From Symsagittifera roscoffensis (taxonomy: Eukaryota > Xenacoelomorpha > Acoela > Convolutidae): 64,000 bases of DNA. Below are positions 29,878 through 43,100 of this stretch, piece after piece. Position numbers and translations under genes: made by a program. The DNA lies in contig NC_087068.1 in the NCBI RefSeq assembly GCF_963678635.1, positions 53,406,213-53,470,212 on the forward strand, given 5' to 3'. The notes under the pieces were generated by a model. That model saw nothing but the letters and a program-made list of their open reading frames with translations. It was not told the DNA's origin and did no database searches. Numbering within the stretch: the stretch's first letter is position 1; the number at the start of each line of letters is the position of its first letter.

Positions 29878-30920
29878 CGAATCCGAAGCCTTCTGAGAAA
29901 ATAACAAGAGCTCTTGTGCTACAAGCCCCAAAAAAAACTTAGAAGTAACTTTTGCGACAAATCAAGGATCGGTTGAAATCCGAGTTTTTTTTTCGAACCG
30001 CTGAATAAACGGTATTTCGAAGATAAATCATAAAGTTACCTTGTTTCGCGAGAAAATTTTGCATAAATCTGATATCTCAATAAGATTATACCGAAAGGAT
30101 TAAGTGTGTCGAAGGCAGAGTCAAATAAGGGCCCAACGACTCAGAAAGGCGTAAGGCAGAATTGGTAGATCCGGAAACCAGCTCCGCTACCAGCATCAGA
30201 GGAATTAAGCGGGCAAAAGCCCTAAGACCAAACAGAAGATGCCAGCGGAATCGCGGATAAACCGATAACGATAGTTAGCTCGTCGGAGGGACTCATTTCT
30301 ACTGAGAGCCCGGTCGGGAATTTCAGACGTGCAGATTGTACGAACGCCACTGCTATCGGAGTGGGCGGCAGATAATAGTCATCCCGACGAGACGAAGAAC
30401 GAGCTTCAGACGTTGCTGCTGGAAAACAGGTCGTGTAAACGGCGATTGTTTTATAGTCAAGTTACCAGGATGGAAGCACACTCAGGATGGAGATAATAGT
30501 TTTCCTGCTTGTCCTATAGATTTGTCTTCAAGCGAAGAGGGCGGAGAGGATACTGAGGAGAAGAAGAACAACGATTCGCAGGAAACGGATGCCGCACTCC
30601 ACTGGGGTGAGTTGTCATCACCGATGGCCACGGCAATGGAAATTAAAGAGAAAGGAAAGGGAACACCACCACAGATGAGTCTGCGATCATCCCAGGAGAC
30701 TGAGATTACGAGGGCTACGACAGTTACGCGCCATAATACAAGGCCACTGAGGGAGAGTCACCAAAGTTTTTGGCAGACAGACTATTTACAAAAGCGAATA
30801 CTGGCGGATCGACTCATGTGAGTGTTGTGGGTATGACTAAGAATACAGCTGACGAAGAACACAGAAAGAAACCGAGGGCCTCCTCAAGCGTTATGTCGAG
30901 GACCGTGTACAGTCCCAGAT

Positions 30921-30969
30921 GAGGAGGAGGAGGAGGAGGAGGAGGAGGAGGACGAGGAGGAGGAGGAGG
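30921..30969 (+). repeat. GAG trinucleotide run
   Basis: Ten GAG triplets, one GAC and five more GAG triplets lie within the tail. In the plus frame they would encode an acidic Glu run; on the minus strand they read as poly-Pro. Confidence 0.95.
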
Positions 30970-31769
30970 TAAATTTAACGTTACGAGCGCTGTGGGGGAC
31001 AAGGCCAAGAAGCTCGTCACTCAGACTTCTCCAAAGAAGATCCCGAGTCTAAAACGACGAAGTGCAGAGGACCCTTATTTTGACCGCAAGATGTGCCGTT
31101 TGTAATCAAGGCAGGGTTGTAATGAGGATGACGTGACAGGTCTCGACAAAAACGTATCTGGACACTTTGTTGACGTGTTGGCCAAGTTGCGCCGAATCAT
31201 TAAACATACGTCCGGAGTTCCATCAGTCACAGATTCGGCGAGAAACGTCACAGACGGCTTTCGTCTGCCTTCAGTATACTAAGGACTGGACGCGCATATC
31301 TGCTATAGTCGAAGGAATCTCAAGTTTGGCATAATATTTGACATCGCACAAGCCGAAATTTATAGGACACATATTGCGATAGACCAGGCGGGTAGAGACT
31401 TATTACTACGCATTGGATGGGACGACAACAGTCCAACAATACCGACGGCTCGACGTGTTAAAATTAGCAAACCTATCATAGCGGATGAGTGAGGAAAGCT
31501 GCCTCAATTGGTGGCCCAGCCGGAGGATAATGAAGCTCAGTAGTAAGAGCATATGCGATGTATGCCAGTGGCGGAGGAGCTAGTCGTTACAAAGGAGAGA
31601 GAGCCGGAGGCAAGGATGCAAGGTACGGCTGATGTCATCAACGTGAGCGGCGATTCAAGCGGTCCTTTTGCGCAAGATCTGAACATTGCGAAGAATTGTC
31701 TGCAATTCGCATCAACGAAGATGACCATCGTAAAATCCTGGAAGAGCTTGAAGACATGTGACTTAGCGC

Positions 31770-31785
31770 AGAAGGGAAAGAGGAA
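31770..31785 (+). other. Candidate polypurine tract of element D
   Basis: AGAAGGGAAAGAGGAA lies about 20 bp before the TG chosen as LTR start. If the LTR instead begins at TGTGGTG (31,786), the tract would adjoin it directly. Confidence 0.55.
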
Positions 31786-31806
31786 TGTGGTGTAGATGTG
31801 AGGGTT

Positions 31807-32000
31807 TGTAGGTACTATATGGTTAACTTATACTATGCTTATAGCATATAACGTCCTATGACCGTCAAGGTCAACGTTATTGTGATCGTTAAGTGACCGT
31901 GGATCAAGTGACTGGCGTAAACCTATTGATTAAAGTTGATTCTTTTACGTTTTGCAAATCTACTGAAGTTCATGAAATACTCCTCATGCATACTTGCGCA
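31807..32000 (+). repeat. D-family LTR (3' LTR of D and/or 5' LTR of E)
   Basis: It runs TGTAGGTACTATATGG to CATACTTGCGCA. It aligns with 25,696-25,893 through shared blocks such as ACGTCCTATGACCGT and GTGATCGTTAAGTG, with many differences. A primer-binding site and gag start follow directly. Confidence 0.72.
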
Positions 32001-32425
32001 TGGCGCACTCAAATACGGATTTGGTCTACCGCGGGTTAGACGTCTTCTGGGCCGGCCAATTTCAGAGACCGCCAATATTGTCTGAAGAATAGAGTCAAAG
32101 CTTCCAACTGATAGTCATCGCAAAAGAAGAGATCGATATCGAGGGTTTGTTGCAAGATAATGGATTGGCTGAAAACCCATATCTGATACTGAAAGAAACG
32201 GCTGGGACGGAGGATCAGCAGGCAGGAACAGATCGAGTGGTTTGCAATGCGATGGCTATATCAGCATGGCGGGAGGAAGGAAACAGGCGGGAGGAGGAAG
32301 AGCATAGATTATTCAAAGGATTGACCCTGGGAGACGCGGAAAGACGGTTGAAATAAAAATTGTTTTTGACTTTCGGGAAACAAGGGCAGAAGTATTTCAG
32401 TTAGGAACATCCATATCTTAAAATT
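32000..32425 (+). pseudogene. gag: Copy E: D-family gag start with longer middle
   Basis: The ATG at 32,000 again uses the last LTR base, followed by Ala-His-Ser-Asn-Thr. A TAG interrupts at about codon 31, after which the frame stays open to TAA at 32,354-32,356. It continues with Lys-Gln-Gly-Gln-Lys-Tyr-Phe before TAG at about 32,403. It has a stretch of about 40 codons rich in Glu/Arg (Arg-Arg-Glu-Glu-Glu-Glu-His) that the other two D gags lack. Similarity to D ends near 32,425 and no pol follows. Confidence 0.7.
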
Positions 32426-33489
32426 AAGGGTGTGACTGTTCTTAGACTAGATGGAAGTGGTTTAAAATAATTAAAATTATGGACTAGGAGGTTATTTATG
32501 CTCAGTTTTAGTATCTAAAATTAAAGATCAGTGTTAGATTTTATCTTTTGTGTTAGACTGAATAACAGCAAGGATATTAGCATAGTAAGTTAGCTAAGCT
32601 AGCCTTGTTAACCAAATACTTGGAAAAACTGAAGCCTTATTCGGGAGAAAAATAAACCAGGAGTTAAGCGTGTCGAGTTTGCGAATTTAATGCTTTTAAC
32701 CTTTTTTAGCTTCAACAAAAACCAACAGGACACAAAAAAACAGAACAACAGAAAAGCTTTAAATAACTTGAGCTGGGAAAACTAGCCTCAACTCTGAAAC
32801 ATTTTTGAAGTAAGGAACAGATTCAAATCCCCTATCTCACAGAAGGAAGATAAAAATGATTCAACTTACTTTTATAAAAATCATAGGTCGCATATTAGAG
32901 ATGATTTGAACCGGGTATTCAAAAGCCAGGACCCCTCGGACATCCTGGTCTAACATGTGATAGTGCTACTCGGAAGTTCTCATGTGATCTCCGTATGCAC
33001 CAGTGGGAATGTGGCTTGAAATTAGAATGTTATAGACCTTGTTGGGTAGGCTGAAGATAAAGACCCCAGATCACCTGTACCACTAAAACCAATTAAAAAA
33101 ATCGACACCCAGTTTTCAGAAGTCAGTTTATGGATCCCAATAGGCTCAGGCAGCCATATTTTTGGTAAATTTTTGCTATTGCCTTGCTAAATTATTGGCC
33201 GGAATTCTTGGCCCGATTGGCCGGAATTTATCAGCACTTGAGAAAAAACCCAAAAGAGAAACAAAGAATTTGCTAGGGCATACGCAATATAAAGTTGGGC
33301 AAGAGCATATTGAGGGTGACCTGCGCCCAACGGGACCAAGGAGGGACCAAACTGATATCGGCCTGAAATCCACCCCCGACTGTCAAAATGAGTATTTAAC
33401 GATGGAAAACGTTGAGGGTCTTCTTTTTGAACATGAAAAACCAAAAAAAAATGAAAAAAACATTTTTTTTTGATTTTTTGAAAAAATGA
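32426..33489. other. Unassigned stretch before the satellite
   Basis: No gene is recognised. Towards the end, short GGGACCAAGGAGGGACC-like motifs (about 33,330-33,350) look like eroded S1 satellite. The open stretch at 33,162-33,473 has no recognisable motif. Confidence 0.5.
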
Positions 33490-34160
33490 CTCCTTGTGTC
33501 ACCCGAAAAAACGGGACCAAGACGGGACCAAAAAATCTAACTTTTTGTTCAGTGCTTGGATTGATGTGAAAACGATTTCTAACAGACAGGTATGACTTGT
33601 AATCACTAGGAAAAGAGTTTTCAATCAAAAAAAATAATTTTTCTGGATTCTGTGATGGTTCAGTTTTGGTCCCGTTTTGACAAAACGGGACCAAGACGGG
33701 ACCAAAAAATCTAACTTTTTGTTCAGTGCTTGGATTGATGTGAAAACGATTTCTAACAGACAGGTATGACTTGTAATCACTAGGAAAAGAATTTTCAATC
33801 AAAAAAAATAGTTTTTCTGGATCCTGTGGTGGTTCAGCTTTGGTCCCGTTTTGGCAAAACGGGACCAAGACGGGACCAAAAAATCTAACTTTTTGTTCAG
33901 TGCTTGGATTGATGTGAAAACAATTTCTAACAGACAGGTATGACTTGTAATCACTAGGAAAAGAGTTTTCAATCAAAAAAACTAATTTTTCGGGATTCTC
34001 CGCTGGTTCAGTTTTGGTCCCGTTTTAAGAAAACGGGACCACGTTGGGACCAAAAAACCTAATTGTTTGTTCATGTGCCGGATTGATGTCAAAAAAGTTC
34101 CTAACAGACAGATATGATGTGTAGACAATAGAAAAAAAAGATTTTCAATCAAAAAAGGGA
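33490..34160 (+). repeat. Satellite S1a: 174-bp monomers
   Basis: Matching points (the C of CTAACTTTTTG or its variant) recur at 33,537, 33,711, 33,885 and 34,059, exactly 174 bp apart. Each monomer holds GGTCCCGTTTT, a reversed CGGGACCAA and a CTAACTTTTTG block. The monomers become less similar towards 34,160. Confidence 0.93.
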
Positions 34161-37100
34161 GTTCAGATTTGGTCCCGTTTTCGGGAAAAGGGAGCAAAAT
34201 CGGGACCAAACTGAAACCAAATGAAAAAAACTTGAATTGTTTTGCAAATTATTGCAGATATCAATATAGGGTATCTGAGCATATTTTCAACATTTTTCAA
34301 CAAAAAAATTGCAATTGTCATGGAAACTACACATTTTTTGATCCCGTTTTCGGGAAACGGGACCAGATAGGGACCAAAAAACATAACTTTTTGTATAGTG
34401 GTTGAATTGATGTAAAAACTGTTTAAAACAGATAGGTATGACTTGTAGACACTAGAAAAACCTTTTTCAACCAAAAAAAAGAACAATTTCGGGATTCTGG
34501 GGTTGTTCAGTTTTGGTCCCGTTTTCGGGAAAAGGGACCAAAAACAGGACCAAACTAAAATATAGTGAAAAAAACTTGAATTGTTTAGCATTTGTTTTTG
34601 TATAGCGGTTTAGGGTATGTGGGCACATGTTCAACAATTTTCGACAAAAAAACGCAATTTTCATGGGTACTAGACATTTTTTGGTCCCGTTTTCGGGAAA
34701 CGGGACCAGAACGGGACCAAAAAACCTAACTTTTTGTTTAAGGGTTGAATTGATGTAAAAACTGTTTAAAACAGATATGTATGACTTGCAGACACTAGAA
34801 AAACCTCTTTCAATCAAAAAAAGAACAATTTCGGGATTCTCTGGTAGTTCAGTTTTGGTCCCGTTTTCGGGAAAAGAAAATAAAAACGGGACCAAACTAA
34901 AACTTAGTGAAAAAAACTTGAATTGTTTAGCAAATGTTTTCGTATAGCGGTTTAGGGTATGTGGGCACATGTTCAACAATTTTCCACAAAAAAAATGCAA
35001 TTTTCATGGGTACTAGTCATTTTTTGGTCCCGTTTTCGGGAAACGGGACCAGAACGGGACCAAAAAATCTAACTTTTTGTTTAATGGTTGAATTGATGTA
35101 AAAACTGTTTAAAACAGATAGGCATGACTTGCAGACACTAGAAAAACCTCTTTCGATCAAAAAAAGAACAATTTCGGGATTCTGTGGTGGTTCAGTTTTG
35201 GTCCCGTTTTCGGGAAAAGAAAATAAAAACGGGACCAAAGTAAAACATAGTGAAAAAAACATGAATAGTTTAGCAAATGTTTTCGTATAGCGGTTTAGGG
35301 TATGTGGGCACATGTTCAACAATTTTCTACAAAAAAAATGCAATTTTCATGGGTACTAGACATTTTTTGGTCCCGTTTTCGGGAAACGGGACCAGAACGG
35401 GACCAAAAAATCTAACTTTTTGTTTAATGGTTGAATTGATGTAAAAACTGTTTAAAACAGATAGGTATGACTTGTAGACACTAGAAAAACCTCTTTCAAT
35501 CAAAAAAAGATCAATTTCGGGATTCTGTGGTGGTTCAGTTTTGGTCCCGTTTTCGGGAAAAGAGAACAAAAACGGGACCAAACTAAATCTTAGTGAAAAA
35601 AACTTGAATTGTTTAGCAAATGTTTTCGTATAGCGGTTTAGGGTATGTGGGCACATGTTCAACAATTTTCTACAAAAAAATGCAATTTTCATGGGTACTA
35701 GACATTTTTTGGTCCCGTTTTCGGGAAACGGGACCAGAACGGGACCAAAAAATCTAACTTTTTGTTTAATGGTTGAATTGATGTAAAAACTGTTTAAAAC
35801 AGATAGGTATGACTTGTAGACACTAGAAAAACCTCTTTCAATCAAAAAAAGATCAATTTCGGGATTCTGTGGTGGTTCAGTTTTGGTCCCGTTTTCGGGA
35901 AAAGAGAACAAAAACGGGACCAAACTAAATCTTAGTGAAAAAAACTTGAATTGTTTAGCAAATGTTTTCGTATAGCGGTTTAGGGTATGTGGGCACATGT
36001 TCAACAATTTTCTACAAAAAAAATGCAATTTTCATGGGTACTAGACATTTTTTGGTCCCGTTTTCGGGAAACGGGACCAGAACGGGACCAAAAAATCTAA
36101 CTTTTTGTTTAATGGTTGAATTGATGTAAAAACTGTTTAAAACAGATAGGTATGTTTTGTAGACACTAGAAAAACCTCTTTCAATCAAAAAAAGATCAAT
36201 TTCGGGATTCTGTGGTGGTTCAGTTTTGGTCCCGTTTTCGGGAAAAGAGAACAAAAACGGGACCAAACTAAAACATAGTGAAAAAAACTTGAATTGTTAA
36301 GCAAATGTTTTCGTATGGTGATTTAGGGTATATGTGCACATGTTCAACAATTTTCCACAAAAAAATGCAATTTTCATGCGTACTAGACATTTTTTGGTCC
36401 CGTTTTCGGGAAACGGGACCAGATAGGGACCAAAAAATCTAACTTTTTGTTTAGTGGTTGAATTGATGTAAAAACTGTTTAAAACAGATAGGTATGACTT
36501 GCAGACACTAGAAAAACCTCTTTCAATCAAAAAAAGAACAATTTCGTGATTCTGTGGTGGTTCAGTTTTGGTCCCGTTTTCGGGAAAAGAAAATAAAAAC
36601 GGGACCAAACTAAAACTTAGTGAAAAAAACTTGAATTGTTTAGCAATTGTTTTCGTATAGCGGTTATGGGTATGTGGGCACATGTTCAACAGTTTTCCAC
36701 AAAAAAATGCAATTTTCATGGGTACTAGACATTTTTTGGTCCCGTTTTAGGGAAACGGGACCAGAACGGGACCAAAAATTCTAACTTTTTGTTTGATGGT
36801 TGAATTGATGTAAAAACTGTTTAAAACAGATAGGTATGACTTGCAGACACTAGAAAAACCTCTTTCAATCAAAAAAAGAACAATTTCGGGATTCTGTGGT
36901 GGTTCAGTTTTGGTCCCGTTTTCGGGAAAAGAAAATAAAAACGGGACCAAACTAAAACTTAGTGAAAAAAACTTGAATTGTTTAGCAAAAGTTTTCGTAT
37001 AGCGGTTATGGGTATGTGGGCACATGTTCAACAATTTTCCACAAAAAAAATGCAATTTTCATGGGTACTAGACATTTTTTGGTCCCGTTTTCGGGAAACG

Positions 37101-40100
37101 GGACCAGAACGGGACCAAAAAATCTAACTTTTTGTTTGATGGTTGAATTGATGTATAAACTTTTTAAAACAGATAGGTATGACTTGCAGACACTTGAAAA
37201 ACCTCTTTCAATCAAAAAAAGAACAATTTCGGGATTCTGTGGAGGTTCAGTTTTGGTCCCGTTTTCGGGAAAAGAAAATAAAAACGGGACCAAACTAAAA
37301 CTTAGTGAAAAAAACTTGAATTGTTTAGCAAATGTTTTCGTATAGCCGTTATGGGTATGTGGGCACATGTTCAACAATTTTCCACAAAAAAATGCAATTT
37401 TCATGGGTACTAGACATTTTTTGGTCCCGTTTTCGGGAAACGGGACCAGAACGGGACCAAAAAATCTAACTTTTTGTTTAATGGTTGAATTGATGTAAAA
37501 ACTGTTTAAAACAGATAGGTATGACTTGTAGACACTAGAAAAACCTCTTTCAATCGAAAAAAGAACAATTTCGGGATTCTGTGGTGGTTCAGTTTTGGTC
37601 CCGTTTTCGGGAAGAGAAAATAAAAACGGGACCAAAGTAAAACATAGTGAAAAAAACTTGAATTGTTTAGCAAATGTTTTCGTATAGCGGTTATGGGTAT
37701 GTGGGCACATGTTCAACAGTTTTCCACAAAAAAAATGCAATTTTCATGGGTACTAGACATTTTTTGGTCCCGTTTTAGGGAAACGGGACCAGAACGGGAC
37801 CAAAAATTCTAACTTTTTGTTTGATGGTTGAATTGATGTAAAAACTGTTTGAAACAGAAAGGTTTGACTTGCAGACACTAGAAAAACCTCTTTCAATCAA
37901 AAAAAGAACAATTTCGGGATTCTGTGGTGGTTCAGTTTTGGTCCCGTTTTCGGGAAAAGAAAATAAAAACGGGACCAAACTAAAACTTAGTGAAAAAAAC
38001 TTGAATTGTTTAGCAAAAGTTTTCGTATAGCGGTTATGGGTATGTGGGCACATGTTCAACAATTTTCCACAAAAAAATGCAATTTTCATGGGTACTAGAC
38101 ATTTTTTGGTCCCGTTTTCGGGAAACGGGACCAGAACAGGACCAAAAAATCTAACTTTTTGTTTAATGGTTGAATTGATGTAAAAACTGTTTAAAACAGA
38201 TAGGTATGACTTGTAGACACTAGAAAAACCTCTTTCAATCAAAAAAAGATCAATTTCGGGATTCTGTGGTGGTTCAGTTTTGGTCCCGTTTTCGGGAAAA
38301 GAGAACAAAAACGGGACCAAACTAAAACTTAGTGAAAAAAACTTGAATTGTTTAGCAAATGTTTTCGTATAGCGGTTATGGGTATGTGGGCACATGTTCA
38401 ACAATTTTCCACAAAAAAAATGCAATTTTCATGGGTACTAGTCATTTTTTGGTCCCGTTTTCGGGAAACGGGACCAGAACGGGACCAAAAAATCTAACTT
38501 TTTGTTTAATGGTTGAATTGATGTAAAAACTGTTTAAAACAGATAGGCATGACTTGCAGACACTAGAAAAACCTCTTTCGATCAAAAAAAGAACAATTTC
38601 GGGATTCTGTGGTGGTTCAGTTTTGGTCCCGTTTTCGGGAAAAGAAAATAAAAACGGGACCAAACTAAAACTTAGTGAAAAAAACTTGAATTGTTTAGCA
38701 ATTGTTTTCGTATAGCGGTTATGGGTATGTGGGCACATGTTCAACAATTTTTCACAAAAAAAAATGCAATTTTCATGGGTACTAGACATTTTTTGGTCCC
38801 GTTTTCGGGAAACGGGACCAGAACGGGACCAAAAAATCTAACTTTTTGTTTGATGGTTGAATTGATGTAAAAACTGTTTAAAACAGATAGGTATGACTTG
38901 CAGACACTAGAAAAACCTCTTTCAATCGAAAAAAGAACAATTTCGGGATTCTGTGGTGGTTCAGTTTTGGTCCCGTTTTCGGGAAAAGAAAATAAAACGG
39001 GACCAAAGTAAAACATAGTGAAAAAAACTTGAATTGTTTAGCAATGTTTTCGTATAGCGGTTATGGGTATGTGGGCACATGTTCAACAGTTTTCCACAAA
39101 AAAATGCAATTTTCATGGGTACTAGACATTTTTTGGTCCCGTTTTAGGGAAACGGGACCAGAACGGGACCAAAAATTCTAACTTTTTGTTTGATGGTTGA
39201 ATTGATGTAAAAACTGTTTAAAACAGATAGGTATGACTTGCAGACACTAGAAAAACCTCTTTCAATCAAAAAAAGAACAATTTCGGGATTCTGTGGTGGT
39301 TCAGTTTTGGTCCCGTTTTCGGGAAAAGAAAATAAAAACGGGACCAAACTAAAACTTAGTGAAAAAAACTTGAATTGTTTAGCAAAAGTTTTCGTATAGC
39401 GGTTATGGGTATGTGGGCACATGTTCAACAATTTTCCACAAAAAAAATGCAATTTTCATGGGTACTAGACATTTTTTGGTCCCGTTTTCGGGAAACGGGA
39501 CCAGAACGGGACCAAAAAATCTAACTTTTTGTTTGATGGTTGAATTGATGTATAAACTTTTTAAAACAGATAGGTATGACTTGCAGACACTTGAAAAACC
39601 TCTTTCAATCAAAAAAAGAACAATTTCGGGATTCTGTGGAGGTTCAGTTTTGGTCCCGTTTTCGGGAAAAGAAAATAAAAACGGGACCAAACTAAAACTT
39701 AGTGAAAAAAACTTGAATTGTTTAGCAAATGTTTTCGTATAGCCGTTATGGGTATGTGGGCACATGTTCAACAATTTTCCACAAAAAAATGCAATTTTCA
39801 TGGGTACTAGACATTTTTTGGTCCCGTTTTCGGGAAACGGGACCAGAACGGGACCAAAAAATCTAACTTTTTGTTTAATGGTTGAATTGATGTAAAAACT
39901 GTTTAAAACAGATAGGTATGACTTGTAGACACTAGAAAAACCTCTTTCAATCGAAAAAAGAACAATTTCGGGATTCTGTGGTGGTTCAGTTTTGGTCCCG
40001 TTTTCGGGAAGAGAAAATAAAAACGGGACCAAAGTAAAACATAGTGAAAAAAACTTGAATTGTTTAGCAAATGTTTTCGTATAGCGGTTATGGGTATGTG

Positions 40101-43100
40101 GGCACATGTTCAACAGTTTTCCACAAAAAAAATGCAATTTTCATGGGTACTAGACATTTTTTGGTCCCGTTTTAGGGAAACGGGACCAGAACGGGACCAA
40201 AAATTCTAACTTTTTGTTTGATGGTTGAATTGATGTAAAAACTGTTTGAAACAGAAAGGTTTGACTTGCAGACACTAGAAAAACCTCTTTCAATCAAAAA
40301 AAGAACAATTTCGGGATTCTGTGGTGGTTCAGTTTTGGTCCCGTTTTCGGGAAAAGAAAATAAAAACGGGACCAAACTAAAACTAAGTGAAAAAAACTTG
40401 AATTGTTTAGCAAAAGTTTTCGTATAGCGGTTATGGGTATGTGGGCACATGTTCAACAATTTTCCACAAAAAAATGCAATTTTCATGGGTACTAGACATT
40501 TTTTGGTCCCGTTTTCGGGAAACGGGACCAGAACAGGACCAAAAAATCTAACTTTTTGTTTAATGGTTGAATTGATGTAAAAACTGTTTAAAACAGATAG
40601 GTATGACTTGTAGACACTAGAAAAACCTCTTTCAATCAAAAAAAGATCAATTTCGGGATTCTGTGGTGGTTCAGTTTTGGTCCCGTTTTCGGGAAAAGAG
40701 AACAAAAACGGGACCAAACTAAAACTTAGTGAAAAAAACTTGAATTGTTTAGCAAATGTTTTCGTATAGCGGTTATGGGTATGTGGGCACATGTTCAACA
40801 ATTTTCCACAAAAAAAATGCAATTTTCATGGGTACTAGACATTTTTTGGTCCCGTTTTCGGGAAACGGGACCAGAACGAGACCAAAAAATCAAACTTTTT
40901 GTTTGATGGTTGAATTGATGTAAAAACTGTTTAAAACGGATAGGTATGACTTGCAGACACTAGAAAAACCTCTTTCAATCGAAAAAAAAACAATTTCGGG
41001 ATTCTGTGGTGGTTCAGTTTTGGTCCCGTTTTCGGGAAAAGAGAATAAAAACGGGACCAAACTAAAACTTAGTGAAAAAAACTTGAATTGTTTAGCAAAT
41101 GTTTTCGTATAGCGGTTATGGGTATGTGGGCACATGTTCAACAATTTTCCACAAAAAAAATGCAATTTTTATGGGTACTAGACATTTTTTGGTCCCGTTT
41201 TCGGGAAACGGGACCAGAACGAGACCAAAAAATCTAACTTTTTGTTTGATGGTTGAATTGATGTAAAAACTGTTTAAAACAGATAGGTATGACTTGCAGA
41301 CACTAGAAAAACCTCTTTCAATCGAAAAAAGAAAATTTCGGGATTCTGTGGTGAATCAGTTTTGGTCCCGTTTTCGGGAAAAGAAAATAAAAACGGGACC
41401 AAAGTAAAACATAGTGAAAAAAACTTGAATTGTTTAGCAAATGTTTTCGTATAGCGGTTATGGGTATGTGGGCACATGTTCAACAATTTTCCACAAAAAA
41501 ATGCAATTTTCATGGGTACTAGACATTTTTTGGTCCCGTTTCGGGAAACGGGACCAGAACAGGACCAAAAAATCTAACTTTTTGTTTAATGGTTGAATTG
41601 ATGTAAAAACTGTTTAAAACAGATAGGTATGACTTGTAGACACTAGAAAAACCTCTTTCAATCAAAAAAAGATCAATTTCGGGATTCTGTGGTGGTTCAG
41701 TTTTGGTCCCGTTTTCGGGAAAAGAGAACAAAAACGGGACCAAACTAAAACTTAGTGAAAAAAACTTGAATTGTTTAGCAAATGTTTTCGTATAGCGGTT
41801 ATGGGTATGTGGGCACATGTTCAACAATTTTCCACAAAAAAAATGCAATTTTCATGGGTACTAGACATTTTTTGGTCCCGTTTTCGGGAAACGGGACCAG
41901 AACGAGACCAAAAAATCAAACTTTTTGTTTGATGGTTGAATTGATGTAAAAACTGTTTAAAACGGATAGGTATGACTTGCAGACACTAGAAAAACCTCTT
42001 TCAATCGAAAAAAGAACAATTTCGGGATTCTGTGGTGGTTCAGTTTTGGTCCCGTTTTCGGGAAAAGAGAATAAAAACGGGACCAAACTAAAACTTAGTG
42101 AAAAAAACTTGAATTGTTTAGCAAATGTTTTCGTATAGCGGTTATGGGTATGTGGGCACATGTTCAACAATTTTCCACAAAAAAAATGCAATTTTTATGG
42201 GTACTAGACATTTTTTGGTCCCGTTTTCGGGAAACGGGACCAGAACGAGAACAAAAAATCTAACTTTTTGTTTGATGGTTGAATTGATGTAAAAACTGTT
42301 TAAAACAGATAGGTATGACTTGCAGACACTAGAAAAACCTCTTTCAATCGAAAAAAGAACAATTTCGGGATTCTGTGGTGAATCAGTTTTGGTCCCGTTT
42401 TCGGGAAAAGAAAATAAAAACGGGACCAAAGTAAAACATAGTGAAAAAAACTTGAATTGTTTAGCAAATGTTTTCGTATAGCGGTTATGGGTATGCGGGC
42501 ACATGTTCAACAGTTTTCCACAAAAAAAATGCAATTTTCATGGGTACTAGACATTTTTTGGTCCCGTTTTAGGGAAACGGGACCAGAACGGGACCAAAAA
42601 TTCTAAATTTTTGTTTGATGGTTGAATTGATGTAAAAACTGTTTAAAACAGATAGGTATGACTTGCAGACACTAGAAAAACCTCATTCAATCAAAAAAAG
42701 AACAATTTCGGGATTCTGTGGTGGTTCAGTTTTGGTCCCGTTTTCGGGAAAAGAAAATAAAAACGGGACCAAACTAAAACTTAGTGAAAAAAACTTGAAT
42801 TGTTTAGCAAATGTTTTCGTATAGCGGTTATGGGTATGTGGGCACATGTTCAACAATTTTCCACAAAAAAAATGCAATTTTCATGGGTACTAGACATTTT
42901 TTGGTCCCGTTTTCGGGAAACGGGACCAGAACGAGACCAAAAAATCTAACTTTTTGTTTGATGGTTGAATTGATGTAAAAACTGTTTAAAACAGATAGGT
43001 ATGACTTGCAGACACTAGAAAAACCTCTTTCAATCGAAAAAAGAACAATTTCGGGATTCTGTGGTGGTTCAGTTTTGGTCCCGTTTTCGGGAAAAGAGAA

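Larger units (their letters stand above)
29878..31806 (+). pseudogene. pol: Element D pol C-terminal tail and 3' untranslated part
   Basis: Several open stretches (30,336-30,821 with 161 codons, and 31,553-31,795 with 80) follow integrase and are hydrophilic, with an acidic Ser-Ser-Ser-Glu-Glu-Gly-Gly-Glu-Asp patch. Between them another frame (about 31,320-31,490) is open and includes Phe-Asp-Ile-Ala-Gln-Ala. Stops separate them. No enzymatic motif is visible. The position matches the tails of A and B. Confidence 0.55.
25696..32000 (+). mobile_element. Element D: full-length but decayed Ty3/gypsy copy, plus strand
   Basis: Two related LTRs (25,696-25,893 and 31,807-32,000) enclose gag, zinc knuckle, protease, RT, RNase H, integrase and a tail in order. 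The LTRs differ at close to a fifth of positions by eye, so D is much older than B. A second gag start follows the right LTR directly, so that LTR may be shared with a further copy (E) and no target duplication can be read. Many stops and frame changes are present. Confidence 0.85.

Noticed and set aside
30814-31020. Proline-rich open frame on the minus strand
   Set aside because: It is only the reverse reading of the GAG run in the element D tail.
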